Shown here: positions 1-17,540 of the stretch, piece after piece
How the letters are laid out: each line of letters opens with the position of its first letter
Numbering within the stretch: the stretch's first letter is position 1
DNA from: Anisakis pegreffii
Lineage: Eukaryota > Nematoda > Chromadorea > Rhabditida > Anisakidae
Direction: 5' to 3'
NCBI GenBank assembly: GCA_035041965.1
Contig: JAPYMA010000940.1
Location: forward strand, 1-64,000
DNA: 64,000 bases
Program-made: the position numbers and the translations under genes
The notes under the pieces: model-generated
The model's input: only the letters and a program-made list of their open reading frames with translations
The model's database searches: none
Told to the model about the DNA's origin: nothing

Positions 1-1
1 T

Positions 2-2224
2 GTCAACAGGTTATACCCTTACTGATCAAATCTGAGGACACAGGTAGATCGAATGTAGTACACATGATATAGGGCTTGGCGATATCTAAATGATGTAGTA
101 GTAAAAATTAACCTATAACTTTTGAACTAGGAAAAATCGCTCGACAACATATATATGATTCTGAAAGCCGAGAACCTCTGCTATTCAACGGTGTCAACAG
201 ATTATAACCTTACTTATCAAATCTGAGGATACAGGTACATCGAACGTAGTACACATGATATAGGGCTTCGCGATAGCTAAATGATATACTAGTGAAAATT
301 AACCTATAACATTTGAACTAGGAAAAATCGCTCGACAACATATATATGATTCTGAAAGCTGAGAACCTCTGCTATTCAATGATGTCAACAGATTATAACC
401 TTACTGATCAAATCTGAGCACACAGGTACATCGAACGTAGTACACATGATATAGGGCTTCGCGATAGCTAAATGATATACTAGTGAAAATTAACCTATAA
501 CATTTGAACTAGGAAAAATCGCTCGACAACATATATATGATTCTGAAAGCTGAGAACATCTGCTATTCAATGATGTCAACAGATTATAACCTTACTGATC
601 AAATCTGAGCACACAGGTAGATCGAATGTAGTACACATGATATAGGGCTTGGCGATATCTAAGTGATATAGTATAAAAATTAACCTATAACTTTTGAACT
701 AGAAAAAATCGCTCGACAACATATATGTGATTCTGGAAGAAGAGAACCTCTGCTATTCAATGGTGTCAACAGATTATAACCTTACTGATCAAATCTGAGC
801 ACACAGGTACATCGAACGTAGTACACATGATATAGGGCTTCGCGATAGCTAAATGATATACTAGTGAAAATTAACCTATAACTTTTGAACTAGGAAAAAT
901 CGCTCGACAACATATATATGATTCTGAAACCTGAAAACCTCTGCTATTCAATGATGTCAACAGGTTATACCCTTACTGATCAAATCTGAGGACACAGGTA
1001 GATCGAATGTAGTACACATGATATAGGGCTTGGCGATATCTAAATGATGTAGTAGTAAAAATTAACCTATAACTTTTGAACTAGGAAAAATCGCTCGACA
1101 ACATATATATGATTCTGAAAGCCGAGAACCTCTGCTATTCAATGATGTCAACAGATTATACCCTTACTGATCAAATCTGAGCACACAGGTAGATCGAACG
1201 TAGTACACATGATATAGGGCTTCGCGATAGCTAAATGATATACTAGTGAAAATTAACCTATAACTTTTGAACTAGGAAAAATCGCTCGACAACATATATA
1301 TGATTCTGAAACCTGAAAACCTCTGCTATTCAATGATGTCAACAGGTTATACCCTTACTGATCAAATCTGAGGACACAGGTAGATCGAATGTAGTACACA
1401 TGATATAGGGCTTGGCGATATCTAAGTGATATAGTATAAAAATTAACCTATAACTTTTGAACTAGAAAAAATCGCTCGACAACATATATGTGGTTCTGGA
1501 AGAAGAGAACCTCTGCTATTCAACGGTGTCAACAGATTATAACCTTACTTATCAAATCTGAGGATACAGGTACATCGAACGTAGTACACATGATATAGGG
1601 CTTCGCGATAGCTAAATGATATACTAGTGAAAATTAACCTATAACATTTGAACTAGGAAAAATCGCTCGACAACATATATATGATTCTGAAAGCAGAGAA
1701 CCTCTGCTATTCAATGATGTCAACAGATCATAACCTTACTGATCAAATCTGAGCACACAGGTACATCGAACGTAGTACACATGATATAGGGCTTCGCGAT
1801 AGCTAAATGATATACTAGTGAAAATTAACCTATAACTTTTGAACTAGGAAAAATCGCTCGACAACATATATATGATTCTGAAAGCTGAGAACCTCTGCTA
1901 TTCAATGATGTCAACAGATTATACCCTTACTGATCAAATCTGAGCACACAGGTAGATCGAATGTAGTACACATGATATAGGGCTTGGCGATATCTAAGTG
2001 ATATAGTATAAAAATTAACCTATAACTTTTGAACTAGAAAAAATCGCTCGACAACATATATGTGGTTCTGGAAGAAGAGAACCTCTGCTATTCAATGATG
2101 TCAGCAGATTATACCCTTACTGATCAAATCTGAGCACACAGGTAGATCGAACGTAGTACACATGATATAGGGCTTCGCGATAGCTAAATGATATACTAGT
2201 GAAAATTAACCTATAACTTTTGAA
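2..2224. repeat. Tandem satellite array, 190/191-bp unit, about 11.7 copies
   Basis: The motif GTCAACAG recurs at 2, 193, 384, 575, 765, 956, 1147, 1338, 1528, 1719 and 1910 (GTCAGCAG at 2100). Spacing is 191 bp, or 190 bp for the units starting at 575, 1338 and 1910. The last unit breaks off near 2224 inside the TTTTGAAC motif. The array runs off the left edge of the window. Units fall into types by linked changes: GAATG upstream always goes with CTTGGCGATATC, and GAACG with CTTCGCGATAGC. The 190-bp units share a third set of changes (AAGTGATATAG, AGAAAAAATC, GGAAGAAGAG). No open frame or structural RNA is apparent, so this is best read as satellite DNA, perhaps heterochromatic. Confidence 0.97.
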
Positions 2225-3878
2225 CCACCTTTGATCGCTTGAATGAATACTTATCAACAAATGGAATAGGTGAAAACGTGAACAGATTGAAGGAATTTGA
2301 AGGTAGCTTATGTATTATGGAAACAAAAATTGCAACGCATGTTTTTCCTACCGTGTCAGCCGCGTTCAAAAACACGTGACATTGGGATCTCTTTTGGGTC
2401 GATTTCAGTGGATTCCGTTTGGCATAAATCGTTATCGTTGTTTGTCATTTCCCCGAATGTGTAATTATCTTTACAGGTCAACTGCAAATGAAGGGAGCTC
2501 CATGTTTCAATTCAGAACTTATTTGCTCTAGATTACTCTCGTAGTTTTCCATATTTTATAGGATTGTTTGCGCTGAACTCTTGCTTACATGTTGTTTTTT
2601 AAATGCAAAATTTTCGACTTTGTTCACAAGTGTTGTTTCACGCAAGCAGTGTGGTGCATCTCAGTGTGCTTAACTGTTAGGCGTTTTCTTAATCAGTCAG
2701 TTTCAGTGTTTTGAATCGATAATATTGATCAGTGGATAACCACTTCAGAATATCATATCATGAATAATAATTCAGAACATCAGTGGATAACAATTCACAA
2801 CATTCACAATATCATATCATATTAAAAATCGATCATATCATATCGATCGATTTTTGCTAGACCTAAATCTTTCCTCTTTACTGATTCTGTGATGTGCATT
2901 GATTTTCTTGTTTTTTATATATCCTTCTTTATGGCGTTTTGGTAAAGATGATTCTCGAATGAATAACCGAATAAATGATCTGATATATTAATGCTCTTTC
3001 GTTGCTGCAAATGAACCAATGCACAAAAGAAGGCAGTTATCATAGAAAAGGATGAAAACGAAGAAAGCAATCGATGAGTTTATTGCTTCCTCAACGTGGT
3101 GAGTTATCAATAAAATCACATCTAAAATATACTTAATTAATTATAGAAGTGAGGCCATAGAAATATTGTTGCACTTGAAAGGTTTCAGTTGTCCACCCGC
3201 TGATTATCCGATGTCGTTTGAGTCGATCAACTAGTGGACGGTCGAAACTATCTTCGTTCTCATAATTTAATCAATTATTTCGTTTCATTTCAACGCCGAC
3301 TTTGTCTGTTTTTCTATTGCGCTAGTTTTAAAGCATTTTTCCGCTCAAAAATTCTCAAAATGTTGATGAATTCTATGACATGCAATATTACTGATTACAT
3401 GAAAGCACTTTTGAAAACTGAACGGCATGGTCGTAGAAAGAGGAAATAACCGAGTTATTAAACGTGCACTGCTGCTGTTCGTTGGTCGATAATTCTATGG
3501 CCTCAAAAGCTGAACAAACCCTATTTGATTGCGAAGTGGAAAAGCACAATTCATTTCAACGATAAGTTTCACATTTGTTGGTGATATTAAATGGTGCTAT
3601 AGAGAATCGTTGGGAATGAATGGTTGATTGATTATATAATTGCGTGGATCAGCTAGAACGGAAAAATGGATTATGGACTGATTGACTTGGTCAGATTATG
3701 TTTCACTGAATTGTCGCACGAGTCGATGAGGGTGTGATAGCGAATCTCTCCGAATAGAAGGAACCATCACACAGTTAACGAATCATCTCAGGCACTTGAT
3801 GATTTTACTATAAATCACAATCTTTATTTGTGGTTTTGAGTCTTTCAGTTCTATTTTTTGAAGTCAAAGTCTTCAGTT
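2225..3878. other. Intergenic, no gene seen
   Basis: This stretch lies between the satellite and the 3' end of the esterase gene. Only short open frames occur, without convincing splice context or protein-like composition. A short near-duplicate of CAGTGGATAAC followed by ATATCATATCAT lies at about 2732-2822, next to a perfect hairpin listed separately. Confidence 0.6.
2824..2855. repeat. Perfect 11-bp inverted repeat
   Basis: AAAAATCGATC (2824-2834) is the exact reverse complement of GATCGATTTTT (2845-2855), with a 10-nt AT-rich loop. It could form a hairpin or mark the end of a small transposon remnant. Nothing else supports a function. Confidence 0.6.
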
Positions 3879-3884
3879 TTTATT
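3879..3884 (-). promoter_or_regulatory. Candidate poly(A) signal of the esterase gene
   Basis: AATAAA reads on the minus strand here, about 27 bases past the TGA stop of the esterase gene, which is a normal place for a polyadenylation signal in a compact genome. Confidence 0.45.
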
Positions 3885-3910
3885 TCTATTTGATGATCTT
3901 ACCATCAACA

Positions 3911-9391
<5,481 letters not shown>

Positions 9392-11439
9392 TGCTGACAA
9401 AGCTAAGGTTGTTTGATACTAACCAAAAGAACTGAATGGTGGAAAATACTATCTGAACGACTATTTAAACATGTTGACCTGATTGAAAACGATATCAGAC
9501 AAAAAAACTGGAAACCGTAAAAGCAGAATTTCGAAATCGAATTTGATGAAAGCTTCAATTCATCATTTGCTCAAACACTAAGTGCAATGCAAATGGAATG
9601 TTGTTGATATAATATATCAGTGAAAATCTTTTTTTTTGAAACTGTTACTGTTCAATAGCGATAATATTTTTTGGAATACTCTTGAATAAACAGTAGGATT
9701 AACTGGGTACATTTCGAAGCACTCCATACAAAGGATAATAATAATAATAATATTCCATTCAAACCATTTCGCTGAGAGCTCACAGATGAAACGAATTATT
9801 TTTGTCTCTTCGTTATGAATATTGTTGTCATTGTCGCGACTCGATTGTTTACCTATTTTGGTGAAAAATTTCGCATTTGAATCACTGAATCAACTGAATG
9901 CACTCTCTATTATTTGATCCCAATTTTCATGAATTCTGAGAAATTGCACTGCAATTTTTTTTCGAATGGTTGCAGAACAATCATTTAATGATTTTAAATT
10001 GAGAAGTTAACTACAAAAGCGTCATCAGGCTCCCTACTAAAGTGCAATAATTATAAGTTTTCATTTCCTTGATTTTTCATCAAGTTTTCATTTCCTTAAC
10101 GAACATGATTCTATTCTGATGTTTCCGCAATCCAGATGGTAATGATTCATGCGGATAAACGATTACAAATAGAATCATCGAAGCTGTTCTCATCAAAATT
10201 AAAGGATTACCCTGAATCATAACTAAAAATTTGACGGACTGCGTTGTGCTTGTAATATCAATTGCACGCATTATCCAAAATTTATTCGAAACAATGTAAC
10301 CGAAACAATTTCAGAAAAATATTAAATGAAAGAAGCAATCAACAAGGATGTATATCATATTTAACACCGTGCATGCTCGGCAATCGTTATTTTTTGTTTC
10401 TGTTTGACGTATCGAAATCATTTCAGCTTGCAAAGTCTCTTTTTTCTGAAGCATTTCGATTCAGGGAAGGTGGTACAATCAGACGCTGCTCTGCATGGTT
10501 TACCTTGCTCGTATGGCGCACGTACATGTTTATTTGCACTGAAAATTGAAAGCTTGATCAAGGCGTTGATCAAAACACCACAACCAACTTTTGTTGTTGA
10601 TCCCCATGTGAAATTCAGCGACTGTACTCATCCGAACTAATTGATGTGAGCCATCCAGAGTTGCATCAGAACCTTTACTCCTCAATAGAGCATGCTTAAA
10701 ACATTCGTCCTCTTAATTTCATTAATTGATTTCGGATTACCTCTTACTCATCGAATTAATGTAGGCAGCCAGTATCGTCTCAATTGTGTTCGTTTGTCTC
10801 CTTCCCGAATAACTTATTCCATTTTATTCATCCATTTGAATTTGTTCTTACCTTTTTAGAGCAATAATTATCATTTTCGCTATTTATATTTATTTACAAT
10901 TGCCAAAAAATGGTATAGAATTCGACCAATTCAATCAGACCACGTCTGTCGGAAACAAGATGAAATTTCATCCTCAGTTGATTTATATCGTTAGGTGACT
11001 TGAAAATATTATTTCCTGTTCTTGATGGGTAAGTCATTCCTGTTCGGCAACATGATAGTTTTGTTTTAATTGTCTTAATTGTGCAATTACTTTATTCTCG
11101 TCTTAGTCCTGTGTAATTGTTGATTCTAGTTGAGATTGTAATTATCATTTACTTTATCATCAATGTTGATTAGTAAGCATTATTATTAATGAAAATGATG
11201 AATGGTTCCTTGCAAAGCAGCCCAATTTAAGTGACGAAGTGTACGTTGGAAATAGGTAATTGAACGTGTCATGAATTTCCGGATTCAAATGCCGCCGTAC
11301 TGCGGATACTTGAGCGATGCTAACCTCTGAATGATTCAAAATTCTACGTATCATATTTGTTCATCGGTTCTTTATAATAACGTTGAGTAAATTCAGCAGC
11401 GTTGTTCGTACATTATTACCTCACAATCAGGTATTATTC
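9392..11439. other. Intergenic, no gene seen
   Basis: This is AT-rich sequence upstream of the esterase gene and probably holds its promoter. It has a short (ATA)n run near 9739-9753. An open frame at 10404-10640 (plus) follows TTTCAG-like sequence but resembles no family I know and lacks partner exons. Confidence 0.5.
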
Positions 11440-12420
11440 TCAGGCAATCTTTGTCCTGAGTTTTCGCAGAAATGTGTCGATTTCTGTGCAAAACCAGATA
11501 GAACAGATTCCCACCTATCAAAATAGTACATGTGATGTTGAGGAATTTCGCTTAGATCAGGAAACAAATATCATTTTCTAAGAGTATGGCAAAACGCAGA
11601 GCTTTTACATTACAGTACGAAATTCAGTATACTTAATCTTTATGCTAAATAACAACAGGCCACAGCGATGATATTTGAATGCCTAGCTTCAAGCTATCTG
11701 TATCCGAAGGATTCTTCAGCAGCATGATAGTTTTTTGATGCCATTGGATAGAACATATCCTCAGCTGTCAGAATACTACATACGCCCAGAGGGTTTGCAT
11801 AGTTTCAGATGTGATGCCTAATTTTTAAAGCCATATTGCATAACGTAGATGTTCCATTGTGATACTAAACTTCATAGATTTGGTCTGCATATTATTCGAA
11901 AACACGGTGCTAAAAATCTCACGTAGGTTTTCAAGACACCTGTACCATCAGGCCTACTTATTAACACAGTGATTCTTTCTGTGTTGTCGGATAAACGAAA
12001 TCCATGACCTCCACAAAAGTATGCGCTGTCGTGAGATCCTGTCTAGTTTTAGACTTATACGTGGATTTCCAAAGTGCTGTTATGCAATTAAGCTGCTCCA
12101 TTCCAGTATAAAACTCTTCACATTTGATCCACATACTGATCGTGGAAACACTACCACAGCAGAATGTCGAGTATCGTTCCAGCCTACCTGCACCTCGAGG
12201 ATTTTCCGGCAACATGCTGATTTCCTTATAACTGTAGCGAAGATGTGTTCAGATAACAGAATGCTGTACAGGTTTTCGATAGATTTTGTTCAGATCAGAC
12301 ACTAAACATAATCTGCTATGCTACATAACTGTTTCTTGGTATCGTCGAGCAGAACAGATACTTTTCTATCAGATAACTGTAGGTGTTTCTGAGAGATTTC
12401 GATTACTTCAAAGATAAAGA
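11440..12420. repeat. Old, strongly diverged tandem repeat, period about 245-250 bp
   Basis: Two motifs recur in order. Motif 1 (AGAACAGAT then ATCA then TAC) appears near 11500, 11750 and 12351. Motif 2 (GCAAAACGCAGAG, GCATAACGTAGATG, GCAATTAAGCTGC, each followed by CATT...AGTA or a variant) appears near 11589, 11838 and 12083. Spacings of about 244-250 bp point to a decayed tandem array. Identity is low, so boundaries are approximate. Confidence 0.5.
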
Positions 12421-13384
12421 TCAATCTCGAAAAGCATGTCACATACTTCTGTGCTTTTTCAATCCTCATATGATTTCCATGAAACCCTCTAATGTTTGCT
12501 TTATGGTGTATAATTCAGATGCGATTTACCGATGTAACCGTTCTGTGCAGAAATTGGATGGGTTGTTTCGGAAAGACCACGTTGAACCGCTCTACTCACC
12601 GGAAGCAGAGCAAATGAAGAAATGTATCAAATGTACGACATGTGGTTTCATGTGATCAGCATTGTATATCATGTAAATAATTCAGCCCACTTCAGTGTAT
12701 CAGAATTCACGAACCAATTTCAGACACTTAAGCGACGTTGAAGTCGTCGTTCGAATCAGTTGGATTCACAGTGCATTGTAAAAGCTCATGTGACAGTACT
12801 CATTGTGTTACAAAGCACTTGACCAGCCGTGTATTAACTAATTTCATCAATTCAGTTCGCTGTTCCGGTCATCGAATGAACTGAATGAGATCACGCGAAT
12901 GATCGAATCTGAATCCGAATCCCAAGTTTTCCAGTAATCCGTAAGGCGATAACGAAATGATGATTATGCCGTAGTACCTTCGCCAATATGGCAATCGGCT
13001 ATCGTAAATGACTCTGTCTGAAGGCAAAACACTGGTGGCGCTTTCGAAATTGTTTGAGCTTTTCAATTTCACTCTCTCCTAATGGTTGCAAATATATACC
13101 AGAGCTTCGAGTCAAGCTTGGAAACATTTCTTAATTCCAGTTGCGATCAGTCCAAATTTGTCCAAACTTTCAATAAACAGTTACTGAGAGATAAATTGTT
13201 GCACTTACTGAGTTTCTACCTTAGAAAAGAGTTGAATACAGCAGCCTGATCCGAGCAGTAGTGATCTGGGTTACCAGTGAGCAGGCAGGTGATTCAATTT
13301 GTGTGGTGAAGTCAATTTCTACAAATGGAATCTAACTTTGAGACTAGAGGGACCTGATTATGCTAATGTTAAGCTTGAAGAGAC
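12421..13384. other. Intergenic, no gene seen
   Basis: An open frame at 12383-12655 (plus) overlaps the end of the diverged repeat and lacks splice partners. No recognised protein or RNA gene was found here. Confidence 0.45.
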
Positions 13385-13850
13385 TTGACGGCTACAGTTT
13401 ACAAAGAAGTGAACTTTCCATGCATGCTCAAAACAACAGATACTTATCTCAACCTCAAAGTGAGATGTAAGCTATCTAACTTTAACATTTTCTTAAAGGC
13501 ACAAGTGCTGTTTCATAAATCTTGGAACTTTCAGCATTCTTCGGAGTTTTTCTATCTGTGTAGATTCTTCAAGCCATTCAATACTTCAGTGCCATCAACG
13601 AGACTTGATCTGAAGGTAGCACCTTACAGATAAGCCAAGTTTCTATGTATATGCGAAACGACAAATACCCGGCTCAACCTCATTCAAGGATAAGTGCTCT
13701 CTGACACGATCATTTTTTCAAAGCGCAGGTACTGTTTTCCAAATATCCTGGGACACGATGACCGTCGGAATCCTTCCATCTGCATGAATTGTTTGAGGTC
13801 ATTCAGTATCTCAATGCCACCAACGTGAGATAACAATTATACTGGCAGTG
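13385..13850. repeat. Diverged direct duplication, offset 225 bp
   Basis: The segment starting TGCATGCTCAAAACAAC (13421) matches TGTATATGCGAAACGAC (13646), and GCCATCAACGAGA (13591) matches GCCACCAACGTGAGA (13816). Both anchors have the same 225-bp offset, which shows one tandem duplication that has since diverged. Similar words between the anchors (AGGCACAAGTGCTGTTT against AGCGCAGGTACTGTTTT) agree. Confidence 0.7.
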
Positions 13851-13989
13851 AAAACAGATTATTTCTGAGATGTTGTACGAATGCACTATGGACGCAGCAA
13901 GCAGATAAGCTTCGGCGAGTAACCACAAACACCTAAGAGATTTCATCTTATAACGCATTTAGCAACATTGAACTAAGCGAAACGATTTC

Positions 13990-14640
13990 ATATGTGCCAG
14001 CCAATGGTCAACCCGATCATAATTCCCCCCTGTTAAGAGGAAGTGCGCACAGTGAGTCCGGGAACCCTCGTTACCTGAGCAAATGCCCGAAGGCACTACT
14101 CAGGCCAACTTACGCGCATTCCCTATCCCCGGTCAAATCGGCGCCTTCCTCGGGCCGGGAACGCCCGTACTTTTTTCGAAGATGAATGATGACGATACCC
14201 GGGTAAGCATCGTCAACATATTTTGAGGTATTTCTCCCCGATTCGCCGAGACTGCCGGTAGGCGGGGAACGCCTGTCGCGTTCACCTATACCTAGCCCCT
14301 CTTATTGGCATCTCGACGGGTTGGGATCACCCACGCAACCAAAATGTGCTTTTTAAAAGTGACCATTGACTGCACTTATGATATCGTTTTCAACTCAAAT
14401 CAGCTGTCGCTAAACAGCATTACAAGGAAGACGTTCTTCGAGTCACCACCCAGTGACTCGACTCTTCGGGTGAGCGGTCCAGGCGAACTTTCCAGACCTA
14501 CCGCTACATCCATAACACTCTTCATACCCCTACTTGCTTGTAACTCAAATTTCGATGACACGCCAGCATACCCATTATCTCTGCTAGTGACATCAACACC
14601 CACCCCTAATCCAGTTTTCTCCCAAATAGTACCTCTGCTT
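13990..14640. mobile_element. GC-rich island, possible remnant of a non-LTR retroelement
   Basis: Base composition changes sharply here against the AT-rich flanks, with many CCCGG, GGCGCC and GGGAACG words. On the minus strand the open frame at 14400-14603, read with its upstream continuation, has an unbiased, protein-like composition, while the rest is broken by stops. The abrupt edges and GC content unlike any neighbour suggest an inserted element that has decayed. I could not identify reverse transcriptase motifs, terminal repeats or target-site duplications, so the class is a guess. A structured RNA or a short acquired segment is also possible. Confidence 0.35.
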
Positions 14641-15919
14641 TTAAAAAACTGACCAAATCAAAGAGATCATTTCTAAGTCTGAGGTTTGCGTGGGCACTTG
14701 ATGTCTGGTACATACTGCGAAACTAAACTCATCCGTATGCTACATGCCTATAACTTAAACATCAAGTCAACTAACAGTCAAGTATATCAGAGAACAACTA
14801 ATTAAAAGTCAAGTGAATTGAAGAAGTGCTCAAGATAACTTACATTCAAGGCAGCCTCAGCCTAATCATGATAAAGTAAAGGTGAATCTCACTGAAAGTC
14901 AAGTGAATTGAAGTTGATGCCAAGCCTAAACCTTATGCTGATACCAACTTCCTAAATTAGGTCACATCATCAAAGCCTCAACCTGGCAGCTAAACTTTAC
15001 TCAGGTAGCCTCATGTAGCAGTCCAGGGCGTGGATGGTGAACACAGTCCAAGCAAAATTGGGGGCGAGAGGATTTCAATATTAAGAAAGTGAATTCTATG
15101 AAGTGCGGAAATTCGTGATTCTCGCATAACATTATTCAGTCTACGTCTTTGCCTCCCACTCAGGAGAAATCCAATCCCAACCAGGCCTAATGAAATTCAC
15201 GATGGATTTCAATATAAGTAGTATCACAACGTAGTTATAATATCACAATTACGAAATGCAACAACATAACAAAAATTATCATACAACCCCACATTTGCAG
15301 AACACGAGCAATGAAACATTTGTAAACGAACAATATTTACATCATAATACATCATATCACAACGCAACAATGCAATTATATTCACAAATAAATGAATAAA
15401 TAATGTGTAAAGCATGCAAAAAAGTGGTCACTGACCACGCTCAATTTTATTTCCATTCCCTATGTTTGAATAAAAGAAATTGAAAAATAAAATGATTGCA
15501 TTTTTCAATCTAACTGTAATCTCACTATCAGTCGTTCAGGCTCTACGTTAACCAAAAGTTGAACTTGAGAATGAAAACAAAAATACTGTTTAAAATCTTT
15601 CAACTGGCCTGGCGCTTTGGTGCGCTTATTGATGAATTGCCATAATTGGATAATTTATTATAATTTGTCGTGATACTTCTTCACTGTCTGTTTCATCACT
15701 GGCTGTTGCATTGGGTTGATTGTTTCTTTTTCTGTGTTGATAATTGCATTGTTTGCCCTCTTGTGGGCCGTCGATCCGCTCTTCACATGTTCACCCTCTT
15801 GCAGGGCTGTTGACCATCTTGACATCCAGATTTCCCTCGAAAGAATTCCGATTATCTTTTGAAATAACTAAAATAATATAATAATTGGCTGGAATTTACT
15901 AACATCGTAAATTATTCCG
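14641..15919. other. Intergenic with short repeats
   Basis: The word AAAGTCAAGTGAATTGAAG occurs at about 14806 and again at about 14897, and AGTCAA words are frequent between 14760 and 14910. No gene is supported. Confidence 0.45.
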
Positions 15920-16011
15920 GCTGCATCATGTCCATTTGTCGTTACCATCACTTCTTTCTTCTCCAGCTACATCGTGTCCATTTGTCGTTACCATCACTTC
16001 TTTCTTCTCGC
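15920..16011. repeat. Two direct 46-bp repeats
   Basis: Units 15920-15965 and 15966-16011 share TCCATTTGTCGTTACC and CATCACTTCTTTCTTCTC and differ only at a few positions at the unit starts and ends. Confidence 0.9.
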
Positions 16012-16020
16012 CACCCTCTT

Positions 16021-16106
16021 GCGGGAGGCATTCACTCCAGCCACCGTCTGCGGGAGGCATTCACTCCAGCCACCGTCTGCGGTAGGCATTCACTCCAGCC
16101 ACCGTC
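16021..16106. repeat. Three direct 29-bp repeats
   Basis: GCGGGAGGCATTCACTCCAG begins at 16021 and 16050, and GCGGTAGGCATTCACTCCAG at 16079. The period is exactly 29 bp, and the final unit is cut by one or two bases. A related partial unit (CCACCCTCTT) lies immediately upstream at 16011-16020. Confidence 0.93.
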
Positions 16107-17523
16107 GTGAGCCGAATCAGTCATTCATCGTCACCTGAGAACACAAACATTCAGTTCATTGAGGAATATCACGATTTTGCGACTGCTATATCACAACGAA
16201 ATAAAACAAAACGAGCCACATTCCATCAGAACCAACTCAATTGGTTGATGAGAGTGTCATGAAACCGAACTCGCATTCAATTCGATCTATTACATCTCAC
16301 TTAAGTACTGATCGTGAGTACCATCAAATCTACTTAATAATGTGGTACACTATCAAACCCAAAACACTTCTCAAAATCCGAAAGCAGAAAGCATTCACGG
16401 TACAAATCCCAATAATTAGTACCAAAAATACGGTCAAACAAATTCGATGGTAACGCATACGCACTCCACTCATACCTAAAATGTCCGCACATAAGCACTA
16501 CGAAAGAACACAGTGAGAAATGAATGAAAAAAAGAACGATGTTGACAATGTTAACCGCACTGAACGACAACAAAGATCAATTAGTATCGATCTCCTGAAT
16601 GATCAGTATCAACCACAACGCACAGTATATCATTTCTGTTGTGGGAAAAATCTGTGCAGATGTCACCAGCAGACGTTTTTTTTCAAACTAAGTTATGCCA
16701 ATACTAATTGAATTATCAATTTCTGCTGCTTAGATACATTTTTACAAGCGTTCGTTATCAGTAATCACTGAATAACTGTGCAGAGTCTCCGATGGCAACA
16801 TCCGAATACCTGAGGATGTCTAAAAGATTGGAATACTTTAAGAAACCTCAACGAATCTCAATATGCTCACCTTTCACACTAACTGTTCATTTGAAATATT
16901 CAGCTGTGTTACGTGCTCTATTCGTCCTCAGTTTATAAATGCGGCTTCTGCCAAAACGATCGACCTTGTAATGTATTATTACATAATATTGTGTTCGTTC
17001 CAATTTGGCGATTACAACTGGTGATATCTGTTCTGATAATGGAGCTGATAATAATTCCTTGATGATATTATTCCTTCGGAATCACATTTTCGTTAAATTC
17101 ATTTGGACACTTTTGCTGTTATAGGGCGCCACTGCACACATGTGCTTAGAATAGCATTTGCCCCATGTGGATAGTCTATGCAATTCGAAGTCAAGAGTAT
17201 TTTTGGAAATCAGGAGCATTTATTTTTGGATTCAGAGTCAGTTGAAATGCTGCAGGCATTTGGTAATTTCGTAGTCTGTGTCTGCGTTATTTGTCTGTGA
17301 GGTAATTTCAGACTGCCGAACCTCCGTTTAGATGCCGCATCACGTTTGCACGCACAGTGGCAGTGTTGATCGTTGCTTAGAAACACTTCAGCAACACTTT
17401 TAATCAGTCATTACTCGGCATTATTTCAAGATATCGCTATCACTTTGTGCTCGTGAATCAAGCTTTCCATTGAGCGTTCTTCGTGTTGTCCTTTTTTTCG
17501 ACATGTATTCAGTGAATCATAAT
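16107..17523. other. Upstream region of the C1D gene
   Basis: No gene is supported in this stretch. The last few hundred bases are T-rich and lead into the splice acceptor ahead of the C1D start, so promoter or outron sequence is likely here. Confidence 0.4.
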
Positions 17524-17536
17524 TGTTCTTCTACAG
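17524..17536 (+). promoter_or_regulatory. Probable spliced-leader acceptor of the C1D gene
   Basis: A pyrimidine-rich run ending TTCTACAG lies four bases before the ATG at 17541, with no coding exon visible upstream. In nematodes this arrangement usually marks trans-splicing. An upstream non-coding exon is the alternative. Confidence 0.45.
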
Positions 17537-17540
17537 GTGC

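Noticed and set aside
2..2224. CRISPR-like repeat array
   Set aside because: Units are 190/191 bp and contiguous with no spacers, in a genome with introns; this is satellite DNA.
2310..2531. Plus-strand open frame of 73 codons
   Set aside because: No splice partners, no recognisable domain, and length expected by chance.
10404..10640. Plus-strand open frame, possible small secreted peptide
   Set aside because: No signal peptide, only three cysteines, no phase-matching exons nearby.
14305..14652. Plus-strand frame of 115 codons in the GC-rich island
   Set aside because: Composition is not protein-like; the island as a whole looks like a decayed insert, and the minus strand is at least as open.
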